DNA of 64,000 bases from Albidovulum sediminis (lineage in GTDB: Bacteria; Pseudomonadota; Alphaproteobacteria; Rhodobacterales; Rhodobacteraceae), in assembly GCF_025380365.1 (NCBI RefSeq), contig NZ_JAOCQF010000001.1, forward strand, positions 868,001-932,000, in the 5' to 3' direction. Numbering within the stretch: position 1 is the stretch's first letter; every line of letters starts with the position of its first letter. The notes below the pieces were generated by a model, which did not search any database, was not told the DNA's origin, and saw nothing but the letters and a program-made list of their open reading frames with translations. This document shows positions 29,686 to 37,415 of this stretch, piece after piece. The position numbers were made by a program, and so were the translations under genes.

Positions 29686-30489
29686 TCAGGCTGCGTTTGC
29701 CCGAGGATCGAGGCGGCGCCAAAGGCGGCTGGCAAGCGCCGCATCCGCGGGCAGGGCGAAATCGTCGCGAAGCGCCGCGGCAAGATCCTCAGGGCCGGCA
29801 AGGTCGCGCGCGCCATCCGCAGTCGAAAGGTGCCGGTCGAAGAGCGACACGCGACCCTGGCCTGTGACACGGTTCAGCATCAGGTGGTTTGGGAAGGGCG
29901 CGCCGGGATGGCGGGCGCAGAAGAAGTTCGCGGCGATCCGGTCGGCATCGGTGACGGTCGCTCCGTCGAAGCCGTAGAGCGCGAACCACCCCTCGGGTGT
30001 CGCGCGGTCCAGCACCCATTCGCCCGCACCCCGGTCGCGTCGGATGCGGAACCGGCCGAGGCGGTCGGTGACCGGGGCGGCGCGCGCGATCTCGACCGGG
30101 GCCTCGGGCGCGGGGCCGCCGAAGCCGGTGTCGGCGAGGAACCGGCGCCGGCCGAAGTGCACCACATGGGCCAGGTGCGCGCGCGGGCCACCTTGCGCCG
30201 CGCCCATCCGTACCCGCCCGAGGACGGGGCGAGAAACGTAGCCGAGCGCCGCCAGAGCCTGGCCGAAAAGTGCATTCAGTTCAAGGCAGTAGCCGCCGCG
30301 TCCCTGGTCGATCAGCTTGTCCTGCAGGGCATCGGGATCGAGATCCGGAACGATGCCGAGGAAGGGATCGGTATTCTCGAACGCGATCGTGCGTAATTGG
30401 GCGGCCTGAAGCCGGGCGAGGGCTGCGGGCGAGGGGGATTCGGCGGCGTGGCCGATGCGGGCAAGGTAGCGGGCAAGATCGAAGGTCAT
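29686..30489 (-). CDS. nat: Arylamine N-acetyltransferase
   Basis: Transfers acetyl from acetyl-CoA to arylamines and hydrazines. The catalytic triad is in place: Cys68 in QGRGGYCLELNALF, His104 in RAHLAHVVHFG and Asp119 in FLADTGFGG. At 267 aa it is normal for bacterial NATs. I chose the ATG at 30489 (MTFDLARYLARIG), because the longer frame runs into the LysR control region. It is divergent from a LysR-type gene that probably controls it. Confidence 0.92.
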   Translation of the reverse strand: MTFDLARYLARIGHAAESPSPAALARLQAAQLRTIAFENTDPFLGIVPDLDPDALQDKLIDQGRGGYCLELNALFGQALAALGYVSRPVLGRVRMGAAQGGPRAHLAHVVHFGRRRFLADTGFGGPAPEAPVEIARAAPVTDRLGRFRIRRDRGAGEWVLDRATPEGWFALYGFDGATVTDADRIAANFFCARHPGAPFPNHLMLNRVTGQGRVSLFDRHLSTADGARDLAGPEDLAAALRDDFALPADAALASRLWRRLDPRANAA

Positions 30490-30556
30490 TTCTGTCTCGT
30501 CTAAGGCTGTGGCGGAGGGATGGCGCGATTGACCGCGAAAGGGCAATCGGCGATAG

Positions 30557-30586
30557 TGCATGGGTCCATCCGTTTTTGCATGGGTC
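30557..30586 (+). promoter_or_regulatory. Two phased direct repeats in the nat/LysR intergenic region
   Basis: TGCATGGGTC occurs at 30557-30566 and again at 30577-30586, exactly 20 bp (two helical turns) apart. The second copy abuts the proposed LysR start codon. A perfect repeat at this phase suggests an operator for the LysR protein. Confidence 0.45.
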
Positions 30587-31465
30587 ATGCCGGATCATCC
30601 GCCCTTTCCCGACTGGAACGACCTGCGTGACCTTCTGCTGATGCACGAGGCCGGCAGCCTGTCGGCGGCGGCGCGGCGTGCCGGGGTCAGCCAGTCCACC
30701 ATGTCGCGCCGCCTTGCGGCGCTGGAGGCCGGGGGCTTCCCGCTTCTTCTCCGTGGTGCGGGGGGCGGGCTTGAGCCGACCGCGCGCGGGGCGGCCCTGC
30801 TTCAGGCGGCGCGGGCGATGCGACAGGCGCATGACGCGCTCGTTCCGTCGCTGGAGGGGGCGGCACCCCCGATCCGCGTGGCGGCCTGCGAGGTGACGGC
30901 GGGGCTGTTTCTGGCCGATGCGCTGTCCGCATGGGCGGAGCGGGGCGGTGTTGCGGCCGATCTTTCGGTGCACGAGGATCTGTTCGCGCTGCCGCCCGCG
31001 GGCTACGACATTCTGGTGACGCCTGCCGAAAGCGCGCCCGACGGTGCCCAGGCGGTGGAGATCGGGCAGATCGACTGGGGGCTATACGCCGCGCCGGATT
31101 ACCTGGCGCATTGCGCGCCGGTCCCGGGGGCCGCGACGCTGGACGGGCACAGGGTCATCCGCGCCTCTGCCTCGCTGGCGGAGATTTCGGCCTATCGCTG
31201 GCTGGCGGGGCTTGGCGGGCAGGTGGCGATGCTGTCATCAAGCCCGCTGGCACAGCGCGCGGCCTGCGAGCGCGGGCAGGGGATCGCACTGTTGCCAGGG
31301 GCGCTGGCGGCGGGGCTTGTCGCGGTGGGTCTGCCGGGGCCGCCGCCGACGCCGGTCTGGATGCTGGCGGATGCGCGCGATGCCAGCCATCCACGCATCG
31401 CCGCCTTCCTCCGCTGGGCGCGCGGCCACTTCAGGCGGCGGAGGTCATCCCCGCCTTCGCCCTGA
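30587..31465 (+). CDS. LysR-type transcriptional regulator
   Basis: 292 aa. The N-terminal helix-turn-helix is clear (LLLMHEAGSLSAAARRAGVS followed by QSTMSRRLAALEAGG), and the effector domain follows (residues ~85-290). The start at 30587 (MPDHPPFPDWNDLRD) has no Shine-Dalgarno sequence; an upstream ATG at 30560 would add nine residues but also lacks one. The 3' end overlaps the convergent ocd gene by 35 bp. It is likely the regulator of nat. Confidence 0.85.
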   Translation: MPDHPPFPDWNDLRDLLLMHEAGSLSAAARRAGVSQSTMSRRLAALEAGGFPLLLRGAGGGLEPTARGAALLQAARAMRQAHDALVPSLEGAAPPIRVAACEVTAGLFLADALSAWAERGGVAADLSVHEDLFALPPAGYDILVTPAESAPDGAQAVEIGQIDWGLYAAPDYLAHCAPVPGAATLDGHRVIRASASLAEISAYRWLAGLGGQVAMLSSSPLAQRAACERGQGIALLPGALAAGLVAVGLPGPPPTPVWMLADARDASHPRIAAFLRWARGHFRRRRSSPPSP

Positions 31466-32492
31466 GCAGCATGCCGTAAAGGTCGCGCGGATCGTCGGGG
31501 TCCGCGATCATGTCCAGTTCCTCGAAGAAGCCGGTCCCCTTCAGCCGGTCGTGGATGTAGCGCAGGGCCGAGAAATCCTCGATCGCGAAGCCGACACTGT
31601 CGAAAAGCGTGATCTGGCGCGGATCGGTCCGACCGGCAGCCTGGCCCGTCATGACCTGCCAAAGCTCGGTGACCGGGTGATCGGCGTCAAGCTGCTGGAT
31701 TTCGCCCTCGATCCGGGTCTGGGGCGGATATTCGACGAAGATCGACGACCGCAGAAGGATGTCGCGGTGGAGTTCGGTCTTGCCGGGGCAGTCGCCGCCG
31801 ACGGCGTTGATGTGGACGCCGGCGCCGACGAGGTTGTCGGTCAGGATCGTCGCATACTGCTTGTCGGCGGTGCAGGTGGTGATGATCCCGGCCCCTTCGA
31901 CCGCCTCTTCGTTCGAGCGGCAGAAGACGGTCCTGAGGCCCGAGCCCTGGAGGTTGCGGATGCACTTTTCGGTCGCGGCGGGGTCGATGTCGTAAAGCCG
32001 CACGGTGTCGATGCCGCAGATCGCGCGGAAGGCCAGCGCCTGGAATTCCGCCTGCGCGCCGTTGCCGATCATCGCCATGGTCCGCGCGCCCTTCGGCGCG
32101 AGATGCTTCGCGGCCAAAGCCGACATCGCGGCGGTGCGCAGTGCGGTCAGGATCGTCATCTCGGTCAAGAGGATCGGGTAGCCGGTGTTGACATCGGCCA
32201 GAAGCCCGAAGGCGGTAACGGTTTGCAGGCCTTCCCTCATGTTCTTGGGATGGCCGTTCACATACTTGAACCCGTACATCTCCCCGTCAGAGGTGGGCAT
32301 CAGCTCGATCACGCCGACATCGGAATGGGAGGCCACGCGCGGGGTCTTGTCGAACAGCGGCCAACGGCGGAAGTCGGCCTCGATGTAGTCCGCGATCTCG
32401 GTCAGGACGCGGTCGACGCCCAGATGAAGGACGAGCCGCATCATGTTGTCGACGCTGACGAAAGGAACGATGTTAAGCTTGTCGCGCATCAT
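31431..32492 (-). CDS. ocd: Ornithine cyclodeaminase
   Basis: Converts ornithine to proline and ammonia with bound NAD. Landmarks are GFKYVNGHPKNMREGL, ILTALRTAAMSALAAKHLAP, the Rossmann motif MAMIGNGAQAEFQALAF and the active-site Asp in GADVH-type region VGAGVHINAVGGDCPGKTEL. At 353 aa it is typical. Its start overlaps the arginase stop by four bases, so arginine is taken to ornithine and then proline by one operon. Confidence 0.93.
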   Translation of the reverse strand: MMRDKLNIVPFVSVDNMMRLVLHLGVDRVLTEIADYIEADFRRWPLFDKTPRVASHSDVGVIELMPTSDGEMYGFKYVNGHPKNMREGLQTVTAFGLLADVNTGYPILLTEMTILTALRTAAMSALAAKHLAPKGARTMAMIGNGAQAEFQALAFRAICGIDTVRLYDIDPAATEKCIRNLQGSGLRTVFCRSNEEAVEGAGIITTCTADKQYATILTDNLVGAGVHINAVGGDCPGKTELHRDILLRSSIFVEYPPQTRIEGEIQQLDADHPVTELWQVMTGQAAGRTDPRQITLFDSVGFAIEDFSALRYIHDRLKGTGFFEELDMIADPDDPRDLYGMLLRAKAGMTSAA

Positions 32493-33415
32493 CCGAAACT
32501 CCGGGTCGGGCGGTCGAAGACCTTGCGGCCCATGAGCGAGCCGACGAGGTCGACCATGAGCTTTGCGGTGCGTCCGCGTTCGTCGAGGAAGGGGTTCAGT
32601 TCCACGAGGTCGAGCGAGGTGACAAGGCCGCTTTCGTGCAGAAGCTCCATCACCAGATGCGCCTCGCGGAAGGTGATGCCGCCCGGCACGGTGGTACCGA
32701 CCGCGGGCGCGATGCCGGGGTCGAGGAAATCGACGTCGAGCGAGACGTGGAGGAGGCCATTCTCGGCCCGGACCTTGTCCAGAAACTCGCGCAGGGGGGC
32801 GACGATGCCGCGCTCGTCCAGCACGCGCATGTCGCAGATGGTGGCGTCGGTCTTGAGGAGCCCCGCGTGTTCCGGGCCGTCGACCGAGCGGATGCCGTAA
32901 AGACAGATGCGCTCCGGCGCGACCGGGGCGGGGAAGGGCGGGAAGGCGTCAAAGCCCGGCTCGCCCGCGATATAGGCGACCGGCGTGCCGTGCAGGTTGC
33001 CCGAGGCGGTGGTCAGTGGCGTGTGGTAGTCCGAATGCGCGTCGAGCCAGAGCACGAAGAGCGGCCGGCCCGCCGCCTGCGCATGCGCCGCGACCCCGGC
33101 GACGGAGCCGAGCGAGAGCGAATGGTCGCCGCCCAGGAAGATCGGGAAGCCCCGGCCCATCGCGCGGAGGGCGGCATCGGCCAGCGCCGCGGTCCAGCCC
33201 ACGGTTTCGGCCAGCGAATGAACCGCCGGGTTGGGGCAGGTGGCGTCCCCCAGCGCAGGCAGCGCCAGGTCGCCCCAGTCCTCGGCCCGGTTGCCGGTGT
33301 CGGCGATGGCCTGCGCCAGCCCCGCGACACGGTAGGCCGCAGGCCCCATCAGGCAGCCCGCGCGCTTCTGCCCGGTGTCGATCGGGGCACCGATCAGGAT
33401 GCAGGTCTTGGTCAT
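32489..33415 (-). CDS. rocF: Arginase
   Basis: Hydrolyses arginine to ornithine and urea. The binuclear manganese motifs are complete: FLGGDHSLSLGS, WLDAHSDYHTP and SLDVDFLDPGIAP, with GNLHGTPVAY and the conserved ELNPFLDERGRTA near the C-terminus. Length 308 aa. It is the first gene of the arginase-ocd operon and is divergent from an Lrp-family regulator across 100 bp that contain phased TGTCGG repeats. Confidence 0.94.
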   Translation of the reverse strand: MTKTCILIGAPIDTGQKRAGCLMGPAAYRVAGLAQAIADTGNRAEDWGDLALPALGDATCPNPAVHSLAETVGWTAALADAALRAMGRGFPIFLGGDHSLSLGSVAGVAAHAQAAGRPLFVLWLDAHSDYHTPLTTASGNLHGTPVAYIAGEPGFDAFPPFPAPVAPERICLYGIRSVDGPEHAGLLKTDATICDMRVLDERGIVAPLREFLDKVRAENGLLHVSLDVDFLDPGIAPAVGTTVPGGITFREAHLVMELLHESGLVTSLDLVELNPFLDERGRTAKLMVDLVGSLMGRKVFDRPTRSFG

Positions 33416-33455
33416 GGATCGTTCCTTGTAGATTCAGGCTTGCGGCAAAGTGTGT

Positions 33456-33493
33456 TGTCGGTTTGTGTCGGATTGAACCATTCTTTTTGTCGG
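33456..33493. promoter_or_regulatory. Phased TGTCGG repeats between rocF and the Lrp gene
   Basis: TGTCGG occurs at 33456-33461, 33466-33471 and 33488-33493, spaced 10 and 22 bp, thus on about the same face of the helix. The location between arginase and a divergent Lrp-type gene fits an operator with several bound dimers. Confidence 0.45.
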
Positions 33494-33515
33494 AACGGTC
33501 AGGGGATTGTCCGAA

Positions 33516-33968
33516 ATGTCAGCCGGAAAGAGCGATCTGGACGAAATCGACCAGCGGATCATCGGGGAGTTGAGGCGCGACGGGCGCGCGGCGCTGTCCG
33601 ATCTCGCCGACCGTCTGGGGATCGCACGGGCGACCGTGCGGGCACGGATGGAGCGGCTTTCGGCGCGGGGCGAGATCGTCGGCTTTACCGTGCTGACCCG
33701 GTCGGACGTGACTGCGCAGCCGGTGCGCGGGCTGATGATGATCGCCATCGAGGGGCGGGGGACGGAGCGGATCATGGCCCGGCTGGCCGGATTGCCGGAG
33801 ATCACCGCGGTCCATTCCACCAACGGGCGCTGGGACGTGATCGCGGAGATCGGGACGCGCACGCTGGAGGAACTGGACGCGGTCCTCCTCAAGGTGCGCA
33901 ACTACGAAGGCGTTCTGGCCTCGGAGACGAGCCTGCTGCTGTCGACCCGGCGGGCGAGCCGACGCTGA
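33516..33968 (+). CDS. Lrp/AsnC family transcriptional regulator
   Basis: 150 aa. The HTH domain is LDEIDQRIIGELRRDGRAAL followed by SDLADRLGIARATVRARMERL, and the C-terminal RAM ligand-binding domain runs from VRGLMMIAIEGRG through AVHSTNGRWDVIAEI. The ATG at 33516 (MSAGKSDLDEID) is preferred; a TTG at 33507 lies nearer the AGGGG. Divergent from arginase and ornithine cyclodeaminase, it is likely their arginine- or ornithine-responsive activator. Its stop is back-to-back with that of dsbB. Confidence 0.9.
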   Translation: MSAGKSDLDEIDQRIIGELRRDGRAALSDLADRLGIARATVRARMERLSARGEIVGFTVLTRSDVTAQPVRGLMMIAIEGRGTERIMARLAGLPEITAVHSTNGRWDVIAEIGTRTLEELDAVLLKVRNYEGVLASETSLLLSTRRASRR

Positions 33969-34427
33969 TCAGGCGCGCCGCGTGGCGGCGGCAACCCAAA
34001 GCGCGGCGAGCGCGAAGGACAGGATCGCGTTCCAGCCCGCCATGGAGACGCCGAACAGGCTCCAGGCGATTTCGTCGCAGCGGATCAGCGGCGCGGCGTT
34101 GATCTGCGCCAGGAGATCGTCGACGCTCATCCCCCCGACCGCGCCGGAGGTGCAGGTGGTGGGGCCTTCCCACCATTTCAGCTCCACCCCGGCGTGGAAA
34201 ACCCCGATGGCGCCCGTGGTGGCGGCCGCAGCGGCGCCGAGCCAGGGCAGCGCCCGATGCGCGACGATAAGCGAGAGCCCCGCAAGGACGATGGCCACCG
34301 CGTGTGGCCAGCGCTGCCAGAGGCAGAGCTTGCAGGGGGCGTAGCCGAGCGCCTGGAAGACGAAGGCCCCGCCAAGAAGGAGGAGCGAGCCGAGCCCGGC
34401 CAGGAGGATCAGATTGCGTTGCGTCAC
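33969..34427 (-). CDS. dsbB: Disulfide bond formation protein DsbB
   Basis: Inner-membrane quinone reductase that reoxidises DsbA. It has four hydrophobic segments. The first periplasmic loop has the redox pair in YAPCKLCLWQRWPH (Cys32/Cys35), and the second loop has Cys in GPTTCTSGAVGG and LIRCDEIAWSLFG. The start is the GTG at 34427 overlapping the upstream gene's stop (GTGA); the 152-aa product then has the family length. Confidence 0.9.
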   Translation of the reverse strand: MTQRNLILLAGLGSLLLLGGAFVFQALGYAPCKLCLWQRWPHAVAIVLAGLSLIVAHRALPWLGAAAAATTGAIGVFHAGVELKWWEGPTTCTSGAVGGMSVDDLLAQINAAPLIRCDEIAWSLFGVSMAGWNAILSFALAALWVAAATRRA

Positions 34428-35002
34428 AGGTAGCGCACCAGGAGAAAGCCGCCGAGCAGGAGGCCGATGAAGAGCGTGAACAGAAGCCCGAGCCGCCGTT
34501 CGATGAAATCGCGCACCGGCGCCCCGAACTTCCACAGAAGCCCCGCCACGATGAAGAAGCGCAGGCCGCGGGCGAGGATCGAGGTCAGGACGAAGGTCGC
34601 GATCGGCATGCCGGTCCAGCCCGACATGATGGTGATGACCTTGTAGGGGAAGGGGGTCACTCCGGCGATCAGCACCGCCCAGAAGCCGAAGTCGTTGAAC
34701 CTGGTGCTGAATTCGGCCATGGCATCGGCCTTGCCGAGCGAGGCAAGGATCGGCTGACCGATCTCGTTGAAGGCGAAGGCGCCTATGGCGTAGCCCAGAA
34801 GCCCGCCCAGCACCGAGGCCACGAGGGCGACAAGGGCGACAAGCCAGGCCCGCGACGGACGCGCCAGGATCATCGGGATCATCAGCGCGTCGGGCGGGAT
34901 CGGAAAGACGGAGCTTTCGACAAAGGACACGACCGCGAGCGCCGGCATCGCGTGCCGGTGGCTGGCAAGCCGCATCGTCCTGTCGTAAAGGCTTCGGATC
35001 AT
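34424..35002 (-). CDS. YqaA/DedA family inner-membrane protein
   Basis: 192-aa protein with about five hydrophobic segments and the SNARE-associated/YqaA pattern: VVSFVESSVFPIPPDALMIP, LLGYAIGAFAFNEIGQPIL, and VLIAGVTPFPYKVITIMSG. DedA-type proteins are linked to lipid carrier recycling and membrane homeostasis, but this subfamily's substrate is not known. It is coupled to dsbB by a GTGA overlap. Confidence 0.87.
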   Translation of the reverse strand: MIRSLYDRTMRLASHRHAMPALAVVSFVESSVFPIPPDALMIPMILARPSRAWLVALVALVASVLGGLLGYAIGAFAFNEIGQPILASLGKADAMAEFSTRFNDFGFWAVLIAGVTPFPYKVITIMSGWTGMPIATFVLTSILARGLRFFIVAGLLWKFGAPVRDFIERRLGLLFTLFIGLLLGGFLLVRYL

Positions 35003-35144
35003 TGCCGGAAATCTCCGTCCTGACGCGCGGCCAGCGGGGCGCGAACGGCCTTATAGGCCATGCGGCGCGGGGGACGTCAAGCGGCTTTGCGTTCGGCCGT
35101 TCCGCGCGTTATCGTGCCCCGGACGGGCAGGGAAGAGGTGCGCC

Positions 35145-36005
35145 ATGCGGTGGCAGGGTCGTCGGCAAAGCGACAACATCGAGGACCGGCGGCGGATGGC
35201 GCGGCGGGCGGGGCCGGTCAGGGCCGGCGGGCTTGGCATCTTCGCCATCGTCGTCATCGCCTATTTCCTTGGCGTCGACGTGACGCCGGTGCTTGACGAA
35301 CTGTCGCGCCAGCAGGGCGGCGGCGGGACCACGGGCAGCGCCGAACTGACCGAGGCCGACCTTCAGGCCGGGGAATTCGTGGCCGTGACGCTGGCCGACA
35401 CCGAGGAGATCTGGGGCCGCGTCTTCCGCGCCGAACTGGGCGAAACCTACGTCCCGCCGGTGCTCGTCCTCTTCAAGGGCATGACGCAGTCGCCCTGCGC
35501 CACCGCCTCGGCCGCGACGGGGCCGTTCTATTGCCCGGTCGACCGCAAGATCTACCTCGACACCGAATTCTTCGTCACCCTGTCGCGGCAACTGGGCGCG
35601 GGGGGCGATTTCGCCGCCGCCTATGTGGTCGCGCACGAGGTCGCGCACCATGTCCAGGACGAACTGGGGATCCTCTCGCAGGCGAACGCCGCGCGCCAGC
35701 GGGCCAGCCAGACCGAGGCGAACGCGATCTCGGTCCGGATCGAGTTGCAGGCCGACTGCCTGTCGGGCATCTGGGCGCACCAGGCCGAGGCGGTGCTGGG
35801 CACGATCGAGCCGGGCGACCTGAAGGAGGCGCTGAACGCCGCCCGCCAGATCGGCGACGACACGCTGCAACGCAACGCCGGGCGCCAGCCGATGCCGCAT
35901 ACCTTCACCCACGGCACCTCGGACCAGCGCGAACGCTGGTTCGCGCGCGGCTACGAGACCGGCCGCATCGCCGAGTGCGACACCTTCGCCGCCACGCGCC
36001 TCTGA
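35145..36005 (+). CDS. Neutral zinc metallopeptidase family protein (YpfJ-like)
   Basis: 286 aa: a basic N-terminus, one membrane segment (residues ~27-45, AGGLGIFAIVVIAYFLGVDV), then a periplasmic domain. This carries the zincin motif VAHEVAHHVQDELG and the third-ligand region RIELQADCLSGIWAHQAE. Conserved surrounding segments include KIYLDTEFFVTLSRQLG and FTHGTSDQRERWFARGYETG. These match the putative neutral zinc metallopeptidase family (PF04228). Its substrate is unknown. It is a single gene ahead of tRNA-Leu. Confidence 0.88.
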   Translation: MRWQGRRQSDNIEDRRRMARRAGPVRAGGLGIFAIVVIAYFLGVDVTPVLDELSRQQGGGGTTGSAELTEADLQAGEFVAVTLADTEEIWGRVFRAELGETYVPPVLVLFKGMTQSPCATASAATGPFYCPVDRKIYLDTEFFVTLSRQLGAGGDFAAAYVVAHEVAHHVQDELGILSQANAARQRASQTEANAISVRIELQADCLSGIWAHQAEAVLGTIEPGDLKEALNAARQIGDDTLQRNAGRQPMPHTFTHGTSDQRERWFARGYETGRIAECDTFAATRL

Positions 36006-36060
36006 GGGCCCGCAAACCGCTTGTCTTGCGCGCCGTGGCGGGATAGATCGCAAGCCGGCG

Positions 36061-36144
36061 GCCCGAGTGGCGGAATGGTAGACGCAGCGGATTCAAAATC
36101 CGCCACCGCAAGGTATGTCGGTTCGAGTCCGACCTCGGGCACCA
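36061..36144 (+). tRNA. tRNA-Leu (anticodon CAA)
   Basis: The acceptor stem GCCCGAG (36061-36067) pairs with CTCGGGC (36134-36140), followed by an encoded ACCA. The anticodon stem GCGGA/TCCGC encloses loop TTCAAAA with CAA at 36094-36096. GGTTCGAGTCC forms the T arm, and a long variable arm, as in Leu tRNAs, lies between. Confidence 0.96.
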
Positions 36145-36691
36145 GATTGCCGCTTCCTCCCTCCTGTCCGGCCCGCACCGCCCGCGGGGACCGGGACCGG
36201 GCGGCCGCAGTTTCCGGCCTGTCGCCAATACATCGCGGAAATGCGCCTGTTCGTCGGCTGGAAACGGGCGACGGCGTGCGATTGAAGGGGGGAAGACCGG
36301 GAACTCGCGTCTTCCGTTCCCGTTCCGAAGACAATTACCGCATCTCTGCAGGTCTATTGTTCTTGGTTAGGGATCAATCTTGCTCCAGGCCGCGAAAACC
36401 CCGGCATGATGGGCGTAATAGCGCTGGTTCGGGACCGCGATTGTCTCCGTTCCGGAAGGGGGATCGCGGGGCGGACGACATAGTTTTGCCACAATCTGCT
36501 TTGTCCCCGGCCCCCGCGGCGCTAGACCAAGGGCAGGAAAACGCTGCGCCGGCGCGGGTCGCGCTTAGGCAGCAGCGGCGACACAGGGCCGGAACGGCCG
36601 GGGGAACGTGTGCAAGTGACGAGTGCTGAGGGTAGGGGAAGCACCTCGGGCCGGCGGGACGAATGCCGCCTGCGGGGCAGGGGCGCCTGAC
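36145..36691 (+). other. Non-coding stretch between tRNA-Leu and the first Hint gene
   Basis: About 550 bp with no ORF I can support. It holds a 7-bp hairpin GGAAGAC/GTCTTCC (36291-36297/36309-36315) that may stabilise the tRNA transcript's 3' end, a somewhat AT-richer segment at 36330-36380, and a possible promoter at 36501-36528. I find no repeat of the tRNA 3' end that would mark an integrated element. Confidence 0.5.
36501..36528 (+). promoter_or_regulatory. Candidate promoter for the Hint genes
   Basis: TTGTCC (36501-36506), a 16-bp spacer and TAGACC (36523-36528). The GC-rich spacer and GCTAGAC element resemble other Rhodobacterales promoters by eye only. It would give a ~155-nt leader. 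Confidence 0.3.
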
Positions 36692-37282
36692 ATGCCACTT
36701 CTGACAGGGGGCGGAGCGGGGGGCCTTGTCGTCGCCACCGATCGCGGAGAGGTGGCGGCAGAGACGCTGCGGGTGGGTGACCTTGTCATGACCCGCGACA
36801 ACGGCTTGCAGCGCATCCGCTGGATCGGCACGCGGCGGCTTGAGGGCGAGATGCTGGACGCGGGCAACCGCCTTTGCCCTTTGCGCATCGCCCAGGGCAT
36901 GCTTGACGGCTGGTTGCCGGAGGCGGAAATGCGCGCAAGCCCGAACCAGCGCATCCTGGCCCCGCGTGACCGCAGCCTGATCCGGTTCGAGGAACACGAG
37001 GCGCTGGTTTCGGCCAAGCACATGGTCGGATGCCATGCGGTCCCGGCGGCTGGATGCGACGACTGCGCCTATTGGCATCCGGTATTTGACCGGCACGAGA
37101 TGATCCTGGTGAACGGCGCCTGGTGCGAGGCCTTTCACCCCGGGGACACGGCGGTGAACGGGCTGGGAAACGCGCAGCGCTTCGAGATCTACGCGCTGTT
37201 CCCGGAACTGGAGGCGCTTGTGGCCGAAGCCTCGGCACTGTCCCCCAACGCGGCGGTGATCCGGCTACCCCTGTGGCATTAA
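36692..37282 (+). CDS. Hint-domain protein 1 (degenerate Hedgehog/intein fold)
   Basis: 196 aa from the ATG at 36692; a GTG at 36623 is possible. The Hint_2 pattern is recognisable: DRGEVAAETLRVGDLVMTRD, NGLQRIRWIGTRRL, then MRASPNQRILAPRDRSLIRF and HMVGCHAVPAAGC, with a late HEMILVNGAWCEAFHPGD. The CFxxGT start of the fold, including the splicing Cys, is replaced by GGGAGGLVVATDRG, so autoprocessing by the usual route is not expected. It is followed by a terminator and then by a second, related gene. Function unknown. Confidence 0.75.
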   Translation: MPLLTGGGAGGLVVATDRGEVAAETLRVGDLVMTRDNGLQRIRWIGTRRLEGEMLDAGNRLCPLRIAQGMLDGWLPEAEMRASPNQRILAPRDRSLIRFEEHEALVSAKHMVGCHAVPAAGCDDCAYWHPVFDRHEMILVNGAWCEAFHPGDTAVNGLGNAQRFEIYALFPELEALVAEASALSPNAAVIRLPLWH

Positions 37283-37318
37283 CGGATCTGTGAAAACCCG
37301 TGTCCCCGGTGTGGCGGC

Positions 37319-37342
37319 GTGCCGGAATCCGGCGCATTTTTT
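37319..37342 (+). terminator. Terminator between the two Hint genes
   Basis: Stem GTGCCG/CGGCGC (37319-37324, 37330-37335, one G-T pair) with a GAATC loop, then A and six T (37337-37342). It suggests the second Hint gene has its own promoter and starts downstream of this point. Confidence 0.6.
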
Positions 37343-37415
37343 GACCGAAGCGGCCACAAACCGACCGCATTGGACCGCTATTGACCTACCGTCAGGGTTG
37401 AAACGGATTGGTGCG

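Noticed and set aside
36061-36700. tRNA-Leu as the attachment site of a genomic island carrying the Hint genes
   Set aside because: No integrase, no direct repeat of the tRNA 3' end, and GC content and codon use match the neighbours. An 8-base CCTCGGGC match near 36650 is within chance.
37290-37415. N-terminal extension of the second Hint protein from the GTG at 37290
   Set aside because: It would translate through a terminator hairpin with six T and adds no Hint-like sequence. It lacks a ribosome-binding site, although it cannot be fully excluded.
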